Shown: positions 46,380 through 55,492 of the stretch, piece by piece
Position numbering within the stretch: the stretch's first letter is position 1
Layout: each line of letters begins with the position of its first letter
From: Clostridia bacterium
GTDB taxonomy: Bacteria > Bacillota > Clostridia > Oscillospirales > Feifaniaceae
Assembly: GCA_017517965.1 (NCBI GenBank)
Contig: JAFWXR010000050.1
Location: 1-64,000, forward strand
Direction: 5' to 3'
Length of the DNA stretch: 64,000 nucleotides
Made by a program: the position numbers and the translations under genes
The notes under the pieces: generated by a model
Told to the model about the DNA's origin: nothing
Databases searched by the model: none
Seen by the model: only the letters and a program-made list of their open reading frames with translations

Positions 46380-47180
46380 TTACGGACGGAGACCCATTCC
46401 GCCTTCAAGTGTTATTGTTTCACCATTCATAAACTTGAAATCGGGAGAAGCAAGTTGTACACAAACTCTGCCTATTTCAAGTTCAGGATCGCCGAAATGG
46501 CCTGCGGGAGGCATATGAACGTTTGCCTTGAATGCTTCGGGATATGCCTTTTCAAAGTTTTCAAGCTGAGCAGTCCATGCAAGAGGACACACGACGTTGG
46601 TATTTATTCCGTCACCTGCCCACTCAGTAGCCGCAACTCTCGAAAGACCTCTTATACCCTCTTTTGCAGCAGCGTACGAGCACTGACCGTAATTACCGAA
46701 AAGACCTGCGCCTGATGCAAAGTTAATAATGCTGCCCTTCGTTTCTTTAAGATAGGGATAGCACGCCTTCATATAATAGAAGGTTGCATAAAGACCTGAA
46801 TACATAGCCAGATTGAACTGCTCTGTCGTATGGTCCTGTATCGTAACGCCTGATGCCGATGCCTGTGCATTGTTAATAAGAACGTCTATTCTGCCAAACT
46901 CATCCATTGCCTTCTGCGCAACACCTTTTGCGATTTCTTCATTGTCCGCACCGTCGGAAATGTCCGCCTGCAGAGCAAGAACCTTTATATTGTAAAGACG
47001 CTCAAGTTCTTCCTTTGCCTTTTCAAGTTTTGCAACGTTTCTGCCCGTAATTACGAGATTTGCCCCTTCTTTAGCATAAGCAGTCGCAATGCCGTAACCG
47101 ATAGAACCGCATCTGCCGTCCGAAAGAACCGCATAACCTGCACCTGTAATAATGGCTGTTTTACCTTTCAAGAAACTCAT
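46380..47180 (-). CDS. Short-chain dehydrogenase/reductase
   Basis: A 266-residue classical SDR. The N-terminal cofactor motif is enlarged by an insertion: TGAGYAVLSDGRCGSIGYGIA. LINNAQAS, the catalytic SG..YAAAKEG and the C-terminal NGETITLEGG follow. The motif TGR after the second strand (LVITGRN) hints at NADP. The substrate is unknown. ATG at 47180 with AAGGAG upstream is preferred; the longer in-frame reading to 47273 would run through a terminator. It lies downstream of the GpsA-like gene but behind a terminator. Confidence 0.88.
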   Translation of the reverse strand: MSFLKGKTAIITGAGYAVLSDGRCGSIGYGIATAYAKEGANLVITGRNVAKLEKAKEELERLYNIKVLALQADISDGADNEEIAKGVAQKAMDEFGRIDVLINNAQASASGVTIQDHTTEQFNLAMYSGLYATFYYMKACYPYLKETKGSIINFASGAGLFGNYGQCSYAAAKEGIRGLSRVAATEWAGDGINTNVVCPLAWTAQLENFEKAYPEAFKANVHMPPAGHFGDPELEIGRVCVQLASPDFKFMNGETITLEGGMGLRP

Positions 47181-47247
47181 ATATGTATTCTCCTTTACCG
47201 TTTTTTTATATTCTACCACGATGAGCGTTTCTTGTAAATGCATAAAT

Positions 47248-47284
47248 AAAAAACCACTTTGAAAAACTCTCAAAGTGGTTTTTA
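47248..47284 (-). terminator. Intrinsic terminator of the GpsA-like gene
   Basis: A 14-bp stem (AAAAACCACTTTGA and complement) with a 7-nt loop; T-run on the minus strand, 9 bp past the stop. Confidence 0.9.
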
Positions 47285-47293
47285 TTAGTTAGT

Positions 47294-48337
47294 TTATTTT
47301 ACGAATGTAAAAGCATCCCACGGGATATCAACAGGTGCCTTCTTGCAGATGATATCATCAATGTGAAGGAGTACCGGGAAGTCTTCTGCCTTAAGTGTAC
47401 CCTTTTCGATATTGATTCTGATTGCTCTTGCAACTCTTTCTGCAACAACGAGTGATTCAAGTGTAACACCCTGAAGTTCAGCCTTTGCTTCATCAATGTT
47501 GAGGCCCTTACCGAGAAGAATACCAACAAGACGTGTTCTTCCGCCGTATACTGTAACGTAAAGGTCACCAATACCAACACCGAGGTTATCAAGTGTTGCA
47601 GCGCCCTGGAATTCGAGCAGTCTGTACATTTCCTTTAAAGCCTGGCCGAAGAGACCTGCCTGTGAGTTGAAGTGAAGTGTATCGTCACCAAAGTTCTTCT
47701 GGTTAACACCGATTGTAAGAGCAACACCAAGAGCATAACCGTTCTTGAGAGCAACTGCACTTTCGATACCAACAACGTCAGTTGTGATGCTTACGTGGTA
47801 ATAATCTGTTTCCATAAGCTTCTTGAGATACTTAAGTGTCTCAAGGTCATCACCGCAGAATGCAACCTGTGTCTGGTCATGTGCAACGAGCTCGTAGCTT
47901 GTGCAAGGACCACCTACAGCGTTGAGTGAAAGCTTCTTGCCCATTGAATCGAGCTTCTTCTTCCAGAGATCGGGGTATGTAAGAAGCTTACCGTCTTCTG
48001 TATCCATAAGACCCTTAGTTACTGTAAGAACAGTAACGTTTTCGGGAATAACAGGAAGTACGTTATCGCCAAACCAATCTACACCGAAGCTGCTAACGCC
48101 GCCGATTACCATATCTACGCCGTCTAAACCTTTTTCAAGATCTTCTATCTGATAGAATGAAATTCCTTCCGGGAAATCTCTGTCAAACTTGGGATGTCTG
48201 TTGTTTGCAAGACAACCTTCGATAATTTCTCTATCGAGGTGTGTACCTACAATTCTTACTTCGTTGCCGTTTTCTCTTGCAGGGAATGCAAGTGCTGAGC
48301 CCATCATACCTGCACCAACAATTGTTATAACTGCCAT
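47294..48337 (-). CDS. NAD(P)-dependent glycerol-3-phosphate dehydrogenase family protein
   Basis: A 347-residue protein with an N-terminal Rossmann motif (VITIVGAGMMGSALAFPAREN) and GpsA-like C-terminal segments (VALKNGYALGVALTIGV with the catalytic-type Lys, GVGIGDLYVTVYGGRTRLVG). It differs from housekeeping GpsA in the central region (VIGGVSSFGVDWFGD), so another 3-phospho-polyol substrate is possible. The ATG at 48337 has AAAGGAG 7 nt upstream. Lysine codons are mostly AAG and codon choice resembles the ribosomal genes, which suggests high expression. Confidence 0.78.
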   Translation of the reverse strand: MAVITIVGAGMMGSALAFPARENGNEVRIVGTHLDREIIEGCLANNRHPKFDRDFPEGISFYQIEDLEKGLDGVDMVIGGVSSFGVDWFGDNVLPVIPENVTVLTVTKGLMDTEDGKLLTYPDLWKKKLDSMGKKLSLNAVGGPCTSYELVAHDQTQVAFCGDDLETLKYLKKLMETDYYHVSITTDVVGIESAVALKNGYALGVALTIGVNQKNFGDDTLHFNSQAGLFGQALKEMYRLLEFQGAATLDNLGVGIGDLYVTVYGGRTRLVGILLGKGLNIDEAKAELQGVTLESLVVAERVARAIRINIEKGTLKAEDFPVLLHIDDIICKKAPVDIPWDAFTFVK

Positions 48338-48447
48338 TTTCATACTCCTTTGAAAAATGAATTTTGGGAGCCCTCCACGAAGGCTCATATGTACATATAC
48401 ATTATATATTCATTGTCTTACATAGTCAAGTTGCCGTGACATTTTTT

Positions 48448-49131
48448 TCACAATTTAACCCTTCTGTTTTTCAAATAATCCTCAAAAAACCAGATTTTAT
48501 CAAAAATTTTCGTAAATACACTGATTAAAACGCCGTTTAGCAGAGCACACACCAGCGTTCCCGCCTTTATCCCCTCAAAGTGCCACATACCGAAAAATGC
48601 AAACGAAAGCACTATGCTGATTATACAACTTGTGTAATCATATACCGATTTAAATTTATGTATGTTAAGTTTAAACTTTGCCGACACCTCTTTGACGAAC
48701 AACTCATACGCCGCCGGCGGAATATACGTGCGAAACAGCAAAGCCACACCAAGCGAAGAAAGTGGCATACCGACAACGTAGAGAATGCCCCTCACAGCGA
48801 AGGTATCGGCAGGAATAAATGATAACAGTGCAATGGAAGCATCGAGTATAACTCCGTAAATTACGGTCGTTACAAACGAGAATAAATACGTCAGCTTCAC
48901 TTTACGAAGCAAAATCATCATAACTATAAGCAAAACTGCCTGAAAAACGTATTCCGCCATACCGAAAGTAAAAAACGGCAGATACTGTGACACTTTAAGA
49001 TGTAAAAGATAAGCAGGTGCGACCACCATTGACAAACCGAAATCCGCTATCGTCATAAAAGCAGTTCCTATCGCAAGTATAATCACACCGAAAACGTATG
49101 CAAGTTCGGTATAAAAGACTCTTTTTTTCAT
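48448..49131 (-). CDS. YitT/YczE-like integral membrane protein
   Basis: A 227-residue protein with five or six hydrophobic helices. The opening (AYVFGVIILAIGTAFMTIADFGLSMVVAPAYLLH) and PLSSLGVALLFRTYIPPAAYELFVKEV resemble the YczE/YitT group (DUF6198). Function is not established. It is the only gene between the GpsA-like promoter region and the next terminator. Confidence 0.7.
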   Translation of the reverse strand: MKKRVFYTELAYVFGVIILAIGTAFMTIADFGLSMVVAPAYLLHLKVSQYLPFFTFGMAEYVFQAVLLIVMMILLRKVKLTYLFSFVTTVIYGVILDASIALLSFIPADTFAVRGILYVVGMPLSSLGVALLFRTYIPPAAYELFVKEVSAKFKLNIHKFKSVYDYTSCIISIVLSFAFFGMWHFEGIKAGTLVCALLNGVLISVFTKIFDKIWFFEDYLKNRRVKL

Positions 49132-49143
49132 AAATCCCTCTCA

Positions 49144-49189
49144 AAAAAACAACTTTTCGTGTTTGATATAGAAACACGAAAAGCTGTTT
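49144..49189 (-). terminator. Intrinsic terminator of the stalk-domain gene
   Basis: Arms 49151-49164 and 49172-49185 pair over about 14 bp with a 7-nt loop, then seven T residues on the minus strand. Confidence 0.85.
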
Positions 49190-49194
49190 GTTAT

Positions 49195-50106
49195 TTATTC
49201 AGTGTACGGAATGGACGTATCAAGTCTGATTCTGTTTAAGTCTGCATCAAATATACAACCTATATCGAAATACTTGCATACGTCACGAAGCTTGAAATAA
49301 TTGTTTCCGTCAATATTATAAGCCTTGAAATCAACGGGTACGCCATCTACGAGAATTTCGTTAGTTGATGCAACGTACGGTCTGTTAGAACCGTCACCAA
49401 CTATAAGTTCACCGCCGACAGCGGTATACGGCTGTCCCGATATGAGATTTACCTTGCCGTCCCACACGACTTCAAACTGTTTTTCCGTTCCCGAGAATAC
49501 GTAAGCAAGGTCACGCAGTTTGAAATAGTTATTGCCGCCTATATTATATGCCTTGAAAGAAACTTTCTTATTGTTGACGTATACCGACGAATTTGTAAAA
49601 ATTGCCTTGGGAGCCTCGTTTTTGCCCTTCACCTGAAGCATAAACGATGTGGTTTCATAAAAACCTTTTTCTCTACCGAGTGACATATTAACACACAAAA
49701 ATTCTTTAGGTGTGTGGAATTTGAGCGTTGCACCGGGTTTTACCGAGAAACCGTCAACCGTACAGTTTATGGTGCAATCCTTATTTTTCGGATTATTAAA
49801 GGCACTTGCGACCTCATAACCGTCGTCATATTCTTTTTTCGTCTTGTCCTGCACCACGAGAAAACCGAGTTCACAGTCAATTGTAACCGTAGAATTCTCA
49901 TTGATTATGTAGGCTGTCTGTGCACCCCACGTAGTCGTGCCGAGTACGCCCGTTATCGTTGCCGTACCGTACTGACGGTAATCATCAATACTTTCGTCAT
50001 AATAGCCATTAAGCGGTACCTTTACCGTCTGCGCTGCATTTACAGGCAACTGCACCATACAGCACACGGTAGCAAGAATCAGAATAAATGCGATTAACCT
50101 TTTCAT
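49195..50106 (-). CDS. Secreted protein with copper-amine-oxidase-N-type stalk repeats
   Basis: A 303-residue exported protein. The signal peptide is MKRLIAFILILATVCCMVQL with cleavage near VNAAQ. Residues about 25-170 are unassigned beta-rich sequence. Two stalk (Cu_amine_oxidN1-like) units follow at about 172-225 and 245-300; each holds the repeated core FKAYNIGGNNYFKLRD / FKAYNIDGNNYFKLRD. Such stalks place domains on the surface of Firmicutes; they do not bind copper in most cases. Binding partner unknown. Confidence 0.85.
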   Translation of the reverse strand: MKRLIAFILILATVCCMVQLPVNAAQTVKVPLNGYYDESIDDYRQYGTATITGVLGTTTWGAQTAYIINENSTVTIDCELGFLVVQDKTKKEYDDGYEVASAFNNPKNKDCTINCTVDGFSVKPGATLKFHTPKEFLCVNMSLGREKGFYETTSFMLQVKGKNEAPKAIFTNSSVYVNNKKVSFKAYNIGGNNYFKLRDLAYVFSGTEKQFEVVWDGKVNLISGQPYTAVGGELIVGDGSNRPYVASTNEILVDGVPVDFKAYNIDGNNYFKLRDVCKYFDIGCIFDADLNRIRLDTSIPYTE

Positions 50107-50171
50107 AACCCACCTCTTTTATAAAAAATCGTTAATTTAATTTTATACAACATCCCGTATAAAATCAACAT

Positions 50172-51191
50172 TTATTTTAAAACAAAAAAGGCTGCCCTTT
50201 CATCATCATTTACCTCGCCAAAGTTAATGGAGAACGAAACTTTTCTTCCCGACTCCATCTCTATTGTCGTGATTGGCTGAGTATAATACGTGGTACCGTC
50301 AACAATATCTCTGCTGTCAAAGCTAAACTGTTTTACAGTACCTCCTACTATCCCTGGAAAATGCTCCGACACGTCAACTCCGCCGTCAAGCGATACTTTA
50401 GAGTCAACCCAGAAGTCAGCATACTCAGTTGTTATCAGTACACCGTCTTCATATACAAAATACAGTTTACTGTTAAAACAGTTATTCTTTTTAAAGTAAG
50501 GTAAATCCATATCATAAAAAATGGGTTTATCATCATCGCTGACGGCAATTACCTTAAGAATCTTTTTGCCGACAGCCTTCTCGTAATAATCAATTCCGTC
50601 GTACGGACGGCCTTCTTCAATCGCAAGATACATCTGATACACAGCTTCATAAATATTCCCTGACGAGTGTTCTTTCGCACAAGTATCCTGAAAACTTCCT
50701 TCGCAACCAATAAAATCCCACGGTGTCTCATCCGAATTATATGAAATCGTACGGTTTCTTGCGCCTGCATCAAAAAGAAGCTTGCTTGCTTCAATTATAT
50801 ATTCATCGTGCGTTGCAAGTGTCAGTGCATAAAGGCACTGTGCACCATAGCAACCGTCCTTTTTATTTACGTCAAACCCGTGTGAAAGAAAAAAACGTAT
50901 GATTTCACACATAGACTGTCCGAGATTGGGATTCTTGTTTATTTTCAAATTACAGCCTTCACAATCTTCTTTTTCACAATCATCACATTCGTCCGAATCA
51001 AAGTCATCGTATTGCGACCACCAATATCCCTCCAGTATTTGTGAAAGAACGTTTTCGTCATCAGCTTTGCCGACTGCATTAACGTCAGCCCCCTGTCTTA
51101 TTAACCTTTCGGCAGCAGGAAAATCAGGTGCTCCCGACTTTAGTAAATCAATTAATTCATCTTCAAGCCTTCCGTAACCGTATTCGTACAT
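50172..51191 (-). CDS. Ankyrin-repeat protein with a cysteine-rich insertion
   Basis: A 339-residue cytosolic protein. Two or three ankyrin-type units are visible: PAAERLIRQGADVNAVGK, IIRFFLSHGFDVNKKDG and ASKLLFDAGARN. Between the first two lies the acidic segment ECDDCEKEDCEGC, with a C-x2-C-x4-C-x2-C spacing suited to zinc binding. The C-terminal ~140 residues are unassigned. AGGAG precedes the ATG. No partner gene is evident; it stands alone. Confidence 0.75.
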   Translation of the reverse strand: MYEYGYGRLEDELIDLLKSGAPDFPAAERLIRQGADVNAVGKADDENVLSQILEGYWWSQYDDFDSDECDDCEKEDCEGCNLKINKNPNLGQSMCEIIRFFLSHGFDVNKKDGCYGAQCLYALTLATHDEYIIEASKLLFDAGARNRTISYNSDETPWDFIGCEGSFQDTCAKEHSSGNIYEAVYQMYLAIEEGRPYDGIDYYEKAVGKKILKVIAVSDDDKPIFYDMDLPYFKKNNCFNSKLYFVYEDGVLITTEYADFWVDSKVSLDGGVDVSEHFPGIVGGTVKQFSFDSRDIVDGTTYYTQPITTIEMESGRKVSFSINFGEVNDDERAAFFVLK

Positions 51192-51227
51192 AATATCACT
51201 CCTTTAAACATAGAATATCACATTAGG

Positions 51228-51245
51228 TGTCCATTATAAAGGACA
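51228..51245 (-). promoter_or_regulatory. Small palindrome over a -10-like box of the ankyrin gene
   Basis: TGTCC (51228-51232) and GGACA (51241-51245) flank ATTATAAA, which reads as TTTATAAT on the minus strand, a -10-like sequence about 40 nt before the start codon. No -35 at a standard distance is seen. The rest of 51246-51337 shows nothing I can assign. Confidence 0.35.
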
Positions 51246-51337
51246 ATTTATGTGTTATTATCAAAACAACAACAGATTTACCTCTTTCCCTGTTGTTCAC
51301 TCTCACGAGTGTCTCGTTTTTGTGTTTTGTTAAAAGG

Positions 51338-51369
51338 AAAAAGCGCTTGCTGATCGCAAGTGCTTTTTT
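51338..51369 (-). terminator. Intrinsic terminator of the his operon
   Basis: A 13-bp stem (AAAAAGCGCTTGC with its partner, one G-U pair) and 5-nt loop, 2 bp past the hisK stop. The arm GCAAGTGCTTTTTT recurs in the terminator at 61691-61723. Confidence 0.9.
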
Positions 51370-51371
51370 CT

Positions 51372-52151
51372 TTAAAATCTTAAATCTTTAAAGCCCATAT
51401 CCTTTGCGATACGTTCATATTCCTCAAATTTGTAGCAAAGTGTGTTTGCACAATGGCTGTCACTTGAAAGGATAACTTTTCCGCCTTTCTCGGCAATATA
51501 TTCAAGAAACTGCATTTCGGGATATGCCTCTGTGCGATATCCTCGCGAAATTGCACCTGTGTTTATTTCAAAAGGTTTTTCGCATAAAATCAGCTTGTCT
51601 ATTGCCGACTTTGCTGCCGTAACATATCGGGGATTTCGGGTGTCGAAAAGTTTGTTTTCCTCATTAAACTTAGTACACAAGTCAAAATGACCGACAATAT
51701 CCGCTTCCGTTTTGCCTATTACGTCGCCCACTAAAGCAAAATACTGCTCTGCATAAGCATAGTAATCACCGCCGAAGAAGTTTGCAACGTTGCTTTTAAA
51801 ATCTTCCTCATCACAGTCCACTTCAAGATATTTTCCGTCTTTTTTTACATAGTGTACGGACCCGATAAGATAGTCGGTCTTTATATTCGGTTTGTCGGAA
51901 AAATAGTCCATTTCAAGTCCGCAAAGTATCGTAATTTTATCCGCGTACTTTTCCTTTAGCTCGGCAATATCCTGTGCATACTTTTTGGTATCTTCAAGAG
52001 ACATACAATAGTCGTCAGAAAACGCTGTATATGCATGACCCGAAAAACCAATCCGAGTCATTTTCAAATCAATTGCGCTTCGCACCATCTCTTCAAGAGT
52101 GTTTTTGCCGTCGCAATAGGTTGAATGGACGTGAAAATCCTCAAGAATCAT
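51372..52151 (-). CDS. hisK: Histidinol-phosphatase, PHP family
   Basis: A 259-residue PHP-domain phosphoesterase: [37 protein letters not shown] and the C-terminal [10 protein letters not shown] supply the metal ligands. It removes phosphate from histidinol phosphate. As last gene of the operon it completes the pathway, since HisB here is the single-function dehydratase. The start overlaps hisIE by 4 bp. Confidence 0.92.
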   Translation of the reverse strand: MILEDFHVHSTYCDGKNTLEEMVRSAIDLKMTRIGFSGHAYTAFSDDYCMSLEDTKKYAQDIAELKEKYADKITILCGLEMDYFSDKPNIKTDYLIGSVHYVKKDGKYLEVDCDEEDFKSNVANFFGGDYYAYAEQYFALVGDVIGKTEADIVGHFDLCTKFNEENKLFDTRNPRYVTAAKSAIDKLILCEKPFEINTGAISRGYRTEAYPEMQFLEYIAEKGGKVILSSDSHCANTLCYKFEEYERIAKDMGFKDLRF

Positions 52152-52798
52152 TTTGTCATCTTCTCCTGCTTAACCTTGTGGTCTATTACGTGACGTGATG
52201 CAAGTTCCCTGTGGATATCCTCAAGAGAAATGCCCATCTCAATCATAAGCACCATCACGTGATAGCAAAGGTCGGCAATTTCATAAATCGTTTCCTTTTT
52301 GTCATTGGCTTTTGCCGCAATAATAACCTCGGTATTCTCCTCACCCACCTTTTTGAGAATTTTGTCAATTCCCTTTTCAAAAAGGTACGTGGTGTATGAG
52401 CCTTCCTTCTTTTCAACTTTTCTGCCCTTAATCAAATCCATAAGTGCCTCAAGTGAAAATTCGTGCAATTCTTCATTCTGCCAAAGTTCCTTTGTAAAGC
52501 AGGAATCTGTGCCCGTATGGCAGGCAGGTCCGTCCTTTTCAACCATAACGACGAGTGCATCATTGTCGCAGTCTGCGGTAATCGAAACGATGTGCTGATA
52601 GTTACCGCTTGTTTCACCCTTAAGCCACAATTCCTGTCTTGAACGGCTCCAGAAGCAGGTTAAACCCTTTTCCATTGAAATCTCAAGACTTTCACGATTC
52701 ATATATGCAAGGGTCAGCACCTTTTTTGTTACCGAATCCACAACAATGGCAGGTATCAGCCCTTTTTCATCAAATTTAAGTTCGTCTATATTAAGCAT
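52148..52798 (-). CDS. hisIE: Bifunctional phosphoribosyl-AMP cyclohydrolase / phosphoribosyl-ATP diphosphatase
   Basis: A 216-residue fusion. HisI occupies about 1-110 ([20 protein letters not shown] and the zinc/metal residues in DCDNDALVV and GPACHTG). HisE occupies about 115-205 ([10 protein letters not shown]-type motif [15 protein letters not shown]). It performs steps 2 and 3 of histidine synthesis. 12 bp after hisF. Confidence 0.96.
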   Translation of the reverse strand: MLNIDELKFDEKGLIPAIVVDSVTKKVLTLAYMNRESLEISMEKGLTCFWSRSRQELWLKGETSGNYQHIVSITADCDNDALVVMVEKDGPACHTGTDSCFTKELWQNEELHEFSLEALMDLIKGRKVEKKEGSYTTYLFEKGIDKILKKVGEENTEVIIAAKANDKKETIYEIADLCYHVMVLMIEMGISLEDIHRELASRHVIDHKVKQEKMTK

Positions 52799-52810
52799 AA
52801 CATTTTCCCC

Positions 52811-53569
52811 CTATATTCTCATATCTATTCCATTGGCACGGAGTTCTGTTTTTAAATCCTTAATTGCAACCTCGCCAAAATGGAAGATTGAAGCTGCAAG
52901 TCCCGCATCTACTTTAGGTACTTTTTTGAAAAGTTCCACAAAATCAGAAACTCCACCTGCACCGCCCGATGCAATTACGGGAACAGACACAGCGTTGCAA
53001 ACAGCATCAAGCATTTCAAGATCAAAACCTTTTTTCACGCCGTCGGTATCAATGGAATTAAGCACAACCTCACCTGCACCGTTACCCACACAACGTTTTA
53101 TCCACTCAACAGCCTCCATTCCCGTGTTTTCTCTGCCACCCTTGGCAAAAACACGGAAAACTCCGTCAACCCTCTTTACGTCGGCAGAAATTACAACACA
53201 CTGGTCACCGTAACGCTTCGCCGCATCATAAATGAGCTGAGGATTTTTTATTGCCCCCGAATTTACACTTACCTTGTCAGCACCGCATTTGAGAACACGG
53301 TCAAAATCATCGAGTGTGTTTATACCGCCACCTACGGTAAGAGGTATAAAAATGGTTTTAGCAACCTCTTTAAGTATATCTGTAAACAGTGCCCTGCCTT
53401 CAAACGATGCCGTTATATCATAAAACACCAATTCATCAGCACCGTTATCGCTATAATGCTTCGCAAGCTGTACGGGGTCCGAAACATCCGACACCCCTTC
53501 AAAATTTACCCCTTTAACCACTCTTCCATTGCGGACGTCAAGGCACGGAATTATTCTTTTTGTTATCAT
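52811..53569 (-). CDS. hisF: Imidazole glycerol phosphate synthase, cyclase subunit
   Basis: A 252-residue beta/alpha barrel. It starts with RIIPCLDVRNGRVVKGVNFEG (catalytic Asp11-equivalent in CLDV) and has the second catalytic Asp in LNSIDTDGVKKGFD. With HisH it makes IGP and AICAR. The start overlaps the hisA stop by 4 bp. Confidence 0.97.
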   Translation of the reverse strand: MITKRIIPCLDVRNGRVVKGVNFEGVSDVSDPVQLAKHYSDNGADELVFYDITASFEGRALFTDILKEVAKTIFIPLTVGGGINTLDDFDRVLKCGADKVSVNSGAIKNPQLIYDAAKRYGDQCVVISADVKRVDGVFRVFAKGGRENTGMEAVEWIKRCVGNGAGEVVLNSIDTDGVKKGFDLEMLDAVCNAVSVPVIASGGAGGVSDFVELFKKVPKVDAGLAASIFHFGEVAIKDLKTELRANGIDMRI

Positions 53570-54279
53570 TCTGCCACCTCTATTGCCTCTTTCAATGAAA
53601 TAGCGTTTGTATAGTATGCTTTACCGATAATTGCACCGTAAAGATTCATTTTTGCCAATGCTTTTACGTCATCAATGGTCGAAACACCGCCGGATGCCAC
53701 TATCTGCATATTAAATTTTTCTGAAAGTTCCTTATACAATTCACGGTTTGTGCCCTGCATTGCACCGTCCTTAGAAACATCTGTACATATAAGCGTTTTA
53801 ACGCCTAAATTCTGCATCTTCTCACAGAATTCAAAGCAGGTATACTGTGACTTTTCTGTCCATCCTTTAATTGCAACGTAACCGTCCTTTATATCTGCAC
53901 CGACAGCAATCTTTTCACCGTATTTATCAACAGCCGCTTTTACAAATTCCGTATTCTGAACCGCCGCCGTACCAAGAATAACTCTGTCAATTCCCGCACC
54001 GATATACGCATCAATAACATCCATACTGCGTATGCCACCGCCGATTTCCACAAAAAGTCCCGTCTTTTCAGCAACCTGACGCACAATGTCAATATTAGGC
54101 GTTCCGCCGTTTTTCGCACCCTCAAGGTCAACCATATGTATATGACTTGCACCCGATGCTTCAAATTCGTATGCAATTTCAATGGGATTTTCACTGTATA
54201 CCGTCATTTTATCATATTCGCCACGGAGAAGGCGTACAGCCTTTCCCTCATATAAATCTATCGCAGGAAAAATATACAT
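53566..54279 (-). CDS. hisA: ProFAR isomerase
   Basis: A 237-residue barrel, paralogue of HisF: FPAIDLYEGKAVRLLRGEYD with the catalytic Asp, ICTDVSKDGAMQGTN with the second, and the phosphate-binding VASGGVSTIDDV. It converts ProFAR to PRFAR. It lies 3 bp after hisH and overlaps hisF by 4 bp. Confidence 0.97.
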   Translation of the reverse strand: MYIFPAIDLYEGKAVRLLRGEYDKMTVYSENPIEIAYEFEASGASHIHMVDLEGAKNGGTPNIDIVRQVAEKTGLFVEIGGGIRSMDVIDAYIGAGIDRVILGTAAVQNTEFVKAAVDKYGEKIAVGADIKDGYVAIKGWTEKSQYTCFEFCEKMQNLGVKTLICTDVSKDGAMQGTNRELYKELSEKFNMQIVASGGVSTIDDVKALAKMNLYGAIIGKAYYTNAISLKEAIEVAE

Positions 54280-54282
54280 ATC

Positions 54283-54903
54283 CTATTCCCCCTTCATCTC
54301 ACAAAATGCTTTAAGAATTTTGAGTCCGACGTCACCGCTTTTTTCGGGATGGAACTGACATCCGCAAACGTTACCCCTCGCAACAGCCGCCGTAACGTCA
54401 ATACCGTATTCAGCGGTTGCGATAACAGCTTCTTCACATTTTGCACCGTAGTATGAATGGACAAAATAGACAAAATCTCCGTCGTTTATATACTTGAAAA
54501 TCTCATGCTTATCTTTGTTAAATTTTAACGAGTTCCAGCCGATATGGGGAACCTTCAAGGTCTTCGGAATAACCTCGTCAATGGGACGAACCTCTCCCCT
54601 GATAAGCCCCAGGCCCTGATGCTCACCATATTCAAAACTTTTATCGAGCAGCATCTGCATACCAAGGCAAATACCCATAATATGCTTTCCGTTTGCCGCC
54701 TCTTCCTTAATTACTTTATCAAGGCCTGTTTCCTGAAGTTTTTTTATGGCATCTTCAAAAGCACCAACACCGGGAAGAATAATCTTTTCGGCTGAGCGAA
54801 GAACTTCTGCATTCCCTGTAACTACGACTTTGGCACCGATTGCCTCCATTGAACTTTTAAGGGAAAACAGATTTCCTACTCCGTAATCAACAATTGCAAC
54901 CAT
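54283..54903 (-). CDS. hisH: Imidazole glycerol phosphate synthase, glutaminase subunit
   Basis: A 206-residue class I glutamine amidotransferase: GVGNLFSLKSSMEAIG at the start, nucleophile Cys in IMGICLGMQMLL, His and Glu in GCQFHPEKSGDVG. It supplies ammonia to HisF. 2 bp after hisB. Confidence 0.97.
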   Translation of the reverse strand: MVAIVDYGVGNLFSLKSSMEAIGAKVVVTGNAEVLRSAEKIILPGVGAFEDAIKKLQETGLDKVIKEEAANGKHIMGICLGMQMLLDKSFEYGEHQGLGLIRGEVRPIDEVIPKTLKVPHIGWNSLKFNKDKHEIFKYINDGDFVYFVHSYYGAKCEEAVIATAEYGIDVTAAVARGNVCGCQFHPEKSGDVGLKILKAFCEMKGE

Positions 54904-54905
54904 AT

Positions 54906-55492
54906 TTAAAGTACCCCTTTTGTTGAAGGGATTTCGTTTTCAAATCCAACCTCAATAGCCACTGCCTGACGGAATACTCTTCCTGCAGCTTTGAAAGCAC
55001 CCTCAATAATGTGATGAGAATTTGTTCCCGAAATCTGAACAAAATGCAGAGTGCAGGCAGCCTCTCTTACAAATGCAAGCCAGAATTCTTCCACAAGTTC
55101 TGTATCAAACGTGCCGACTTTTTCAGTCGGAATTTCAAGCTTGTATGAAAGAAGTGAACGGCCAGAAAGGTCAACTGCTGATATAATCAGTGCCTCATCC
55201 ATAGGCAGAATCATATTGCCGTAGCGGGTAACGCCCTTCTTATCACCCACTGCCTCGGCAAATGCCTTACCAAGACATATACCTACGTCCTCAACAGTAT
55301 GGTGGTCATCAACCTGAGTGTCGCCGTTGCACTTTATTTTCAAGTCAAATCTGCCGTGCTTTGCAAATAGCGTCAGCATATGGTCAAGTATCCACAGCCT
55401 GTGTCAATTTCACTTTTGCCCGTTCCGTCAAGGTTTAAGCTAAGTACAATCTGTGTTTCGTACGTATCTCTTTTTATTTCACTTACTCTCAT
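54906..55492 (-). pseudogene. hisB: Imidazoleglycerol-phosphate dehydratase gene with a -1 frameshift
   Basis: From the ATG at 55492 (overlapping the hisC stop) the minus strand reads [36 protein letters not shown], which is the normal HisB N-terminus through residue 36. It then hits a stop. The rest of HisB ([29 protein letters not shown], and the second metal motif GTNSHHIIEGAFKAAGR) continues in the next frame from 55385. One base is missing at 55385-55387, where YLDHM should be read. Restoring it gives 195 residues, the standard length. HisB dehydrates IGP. The lesion may be real, slipped or an assembly error. Confidence 0.88.
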
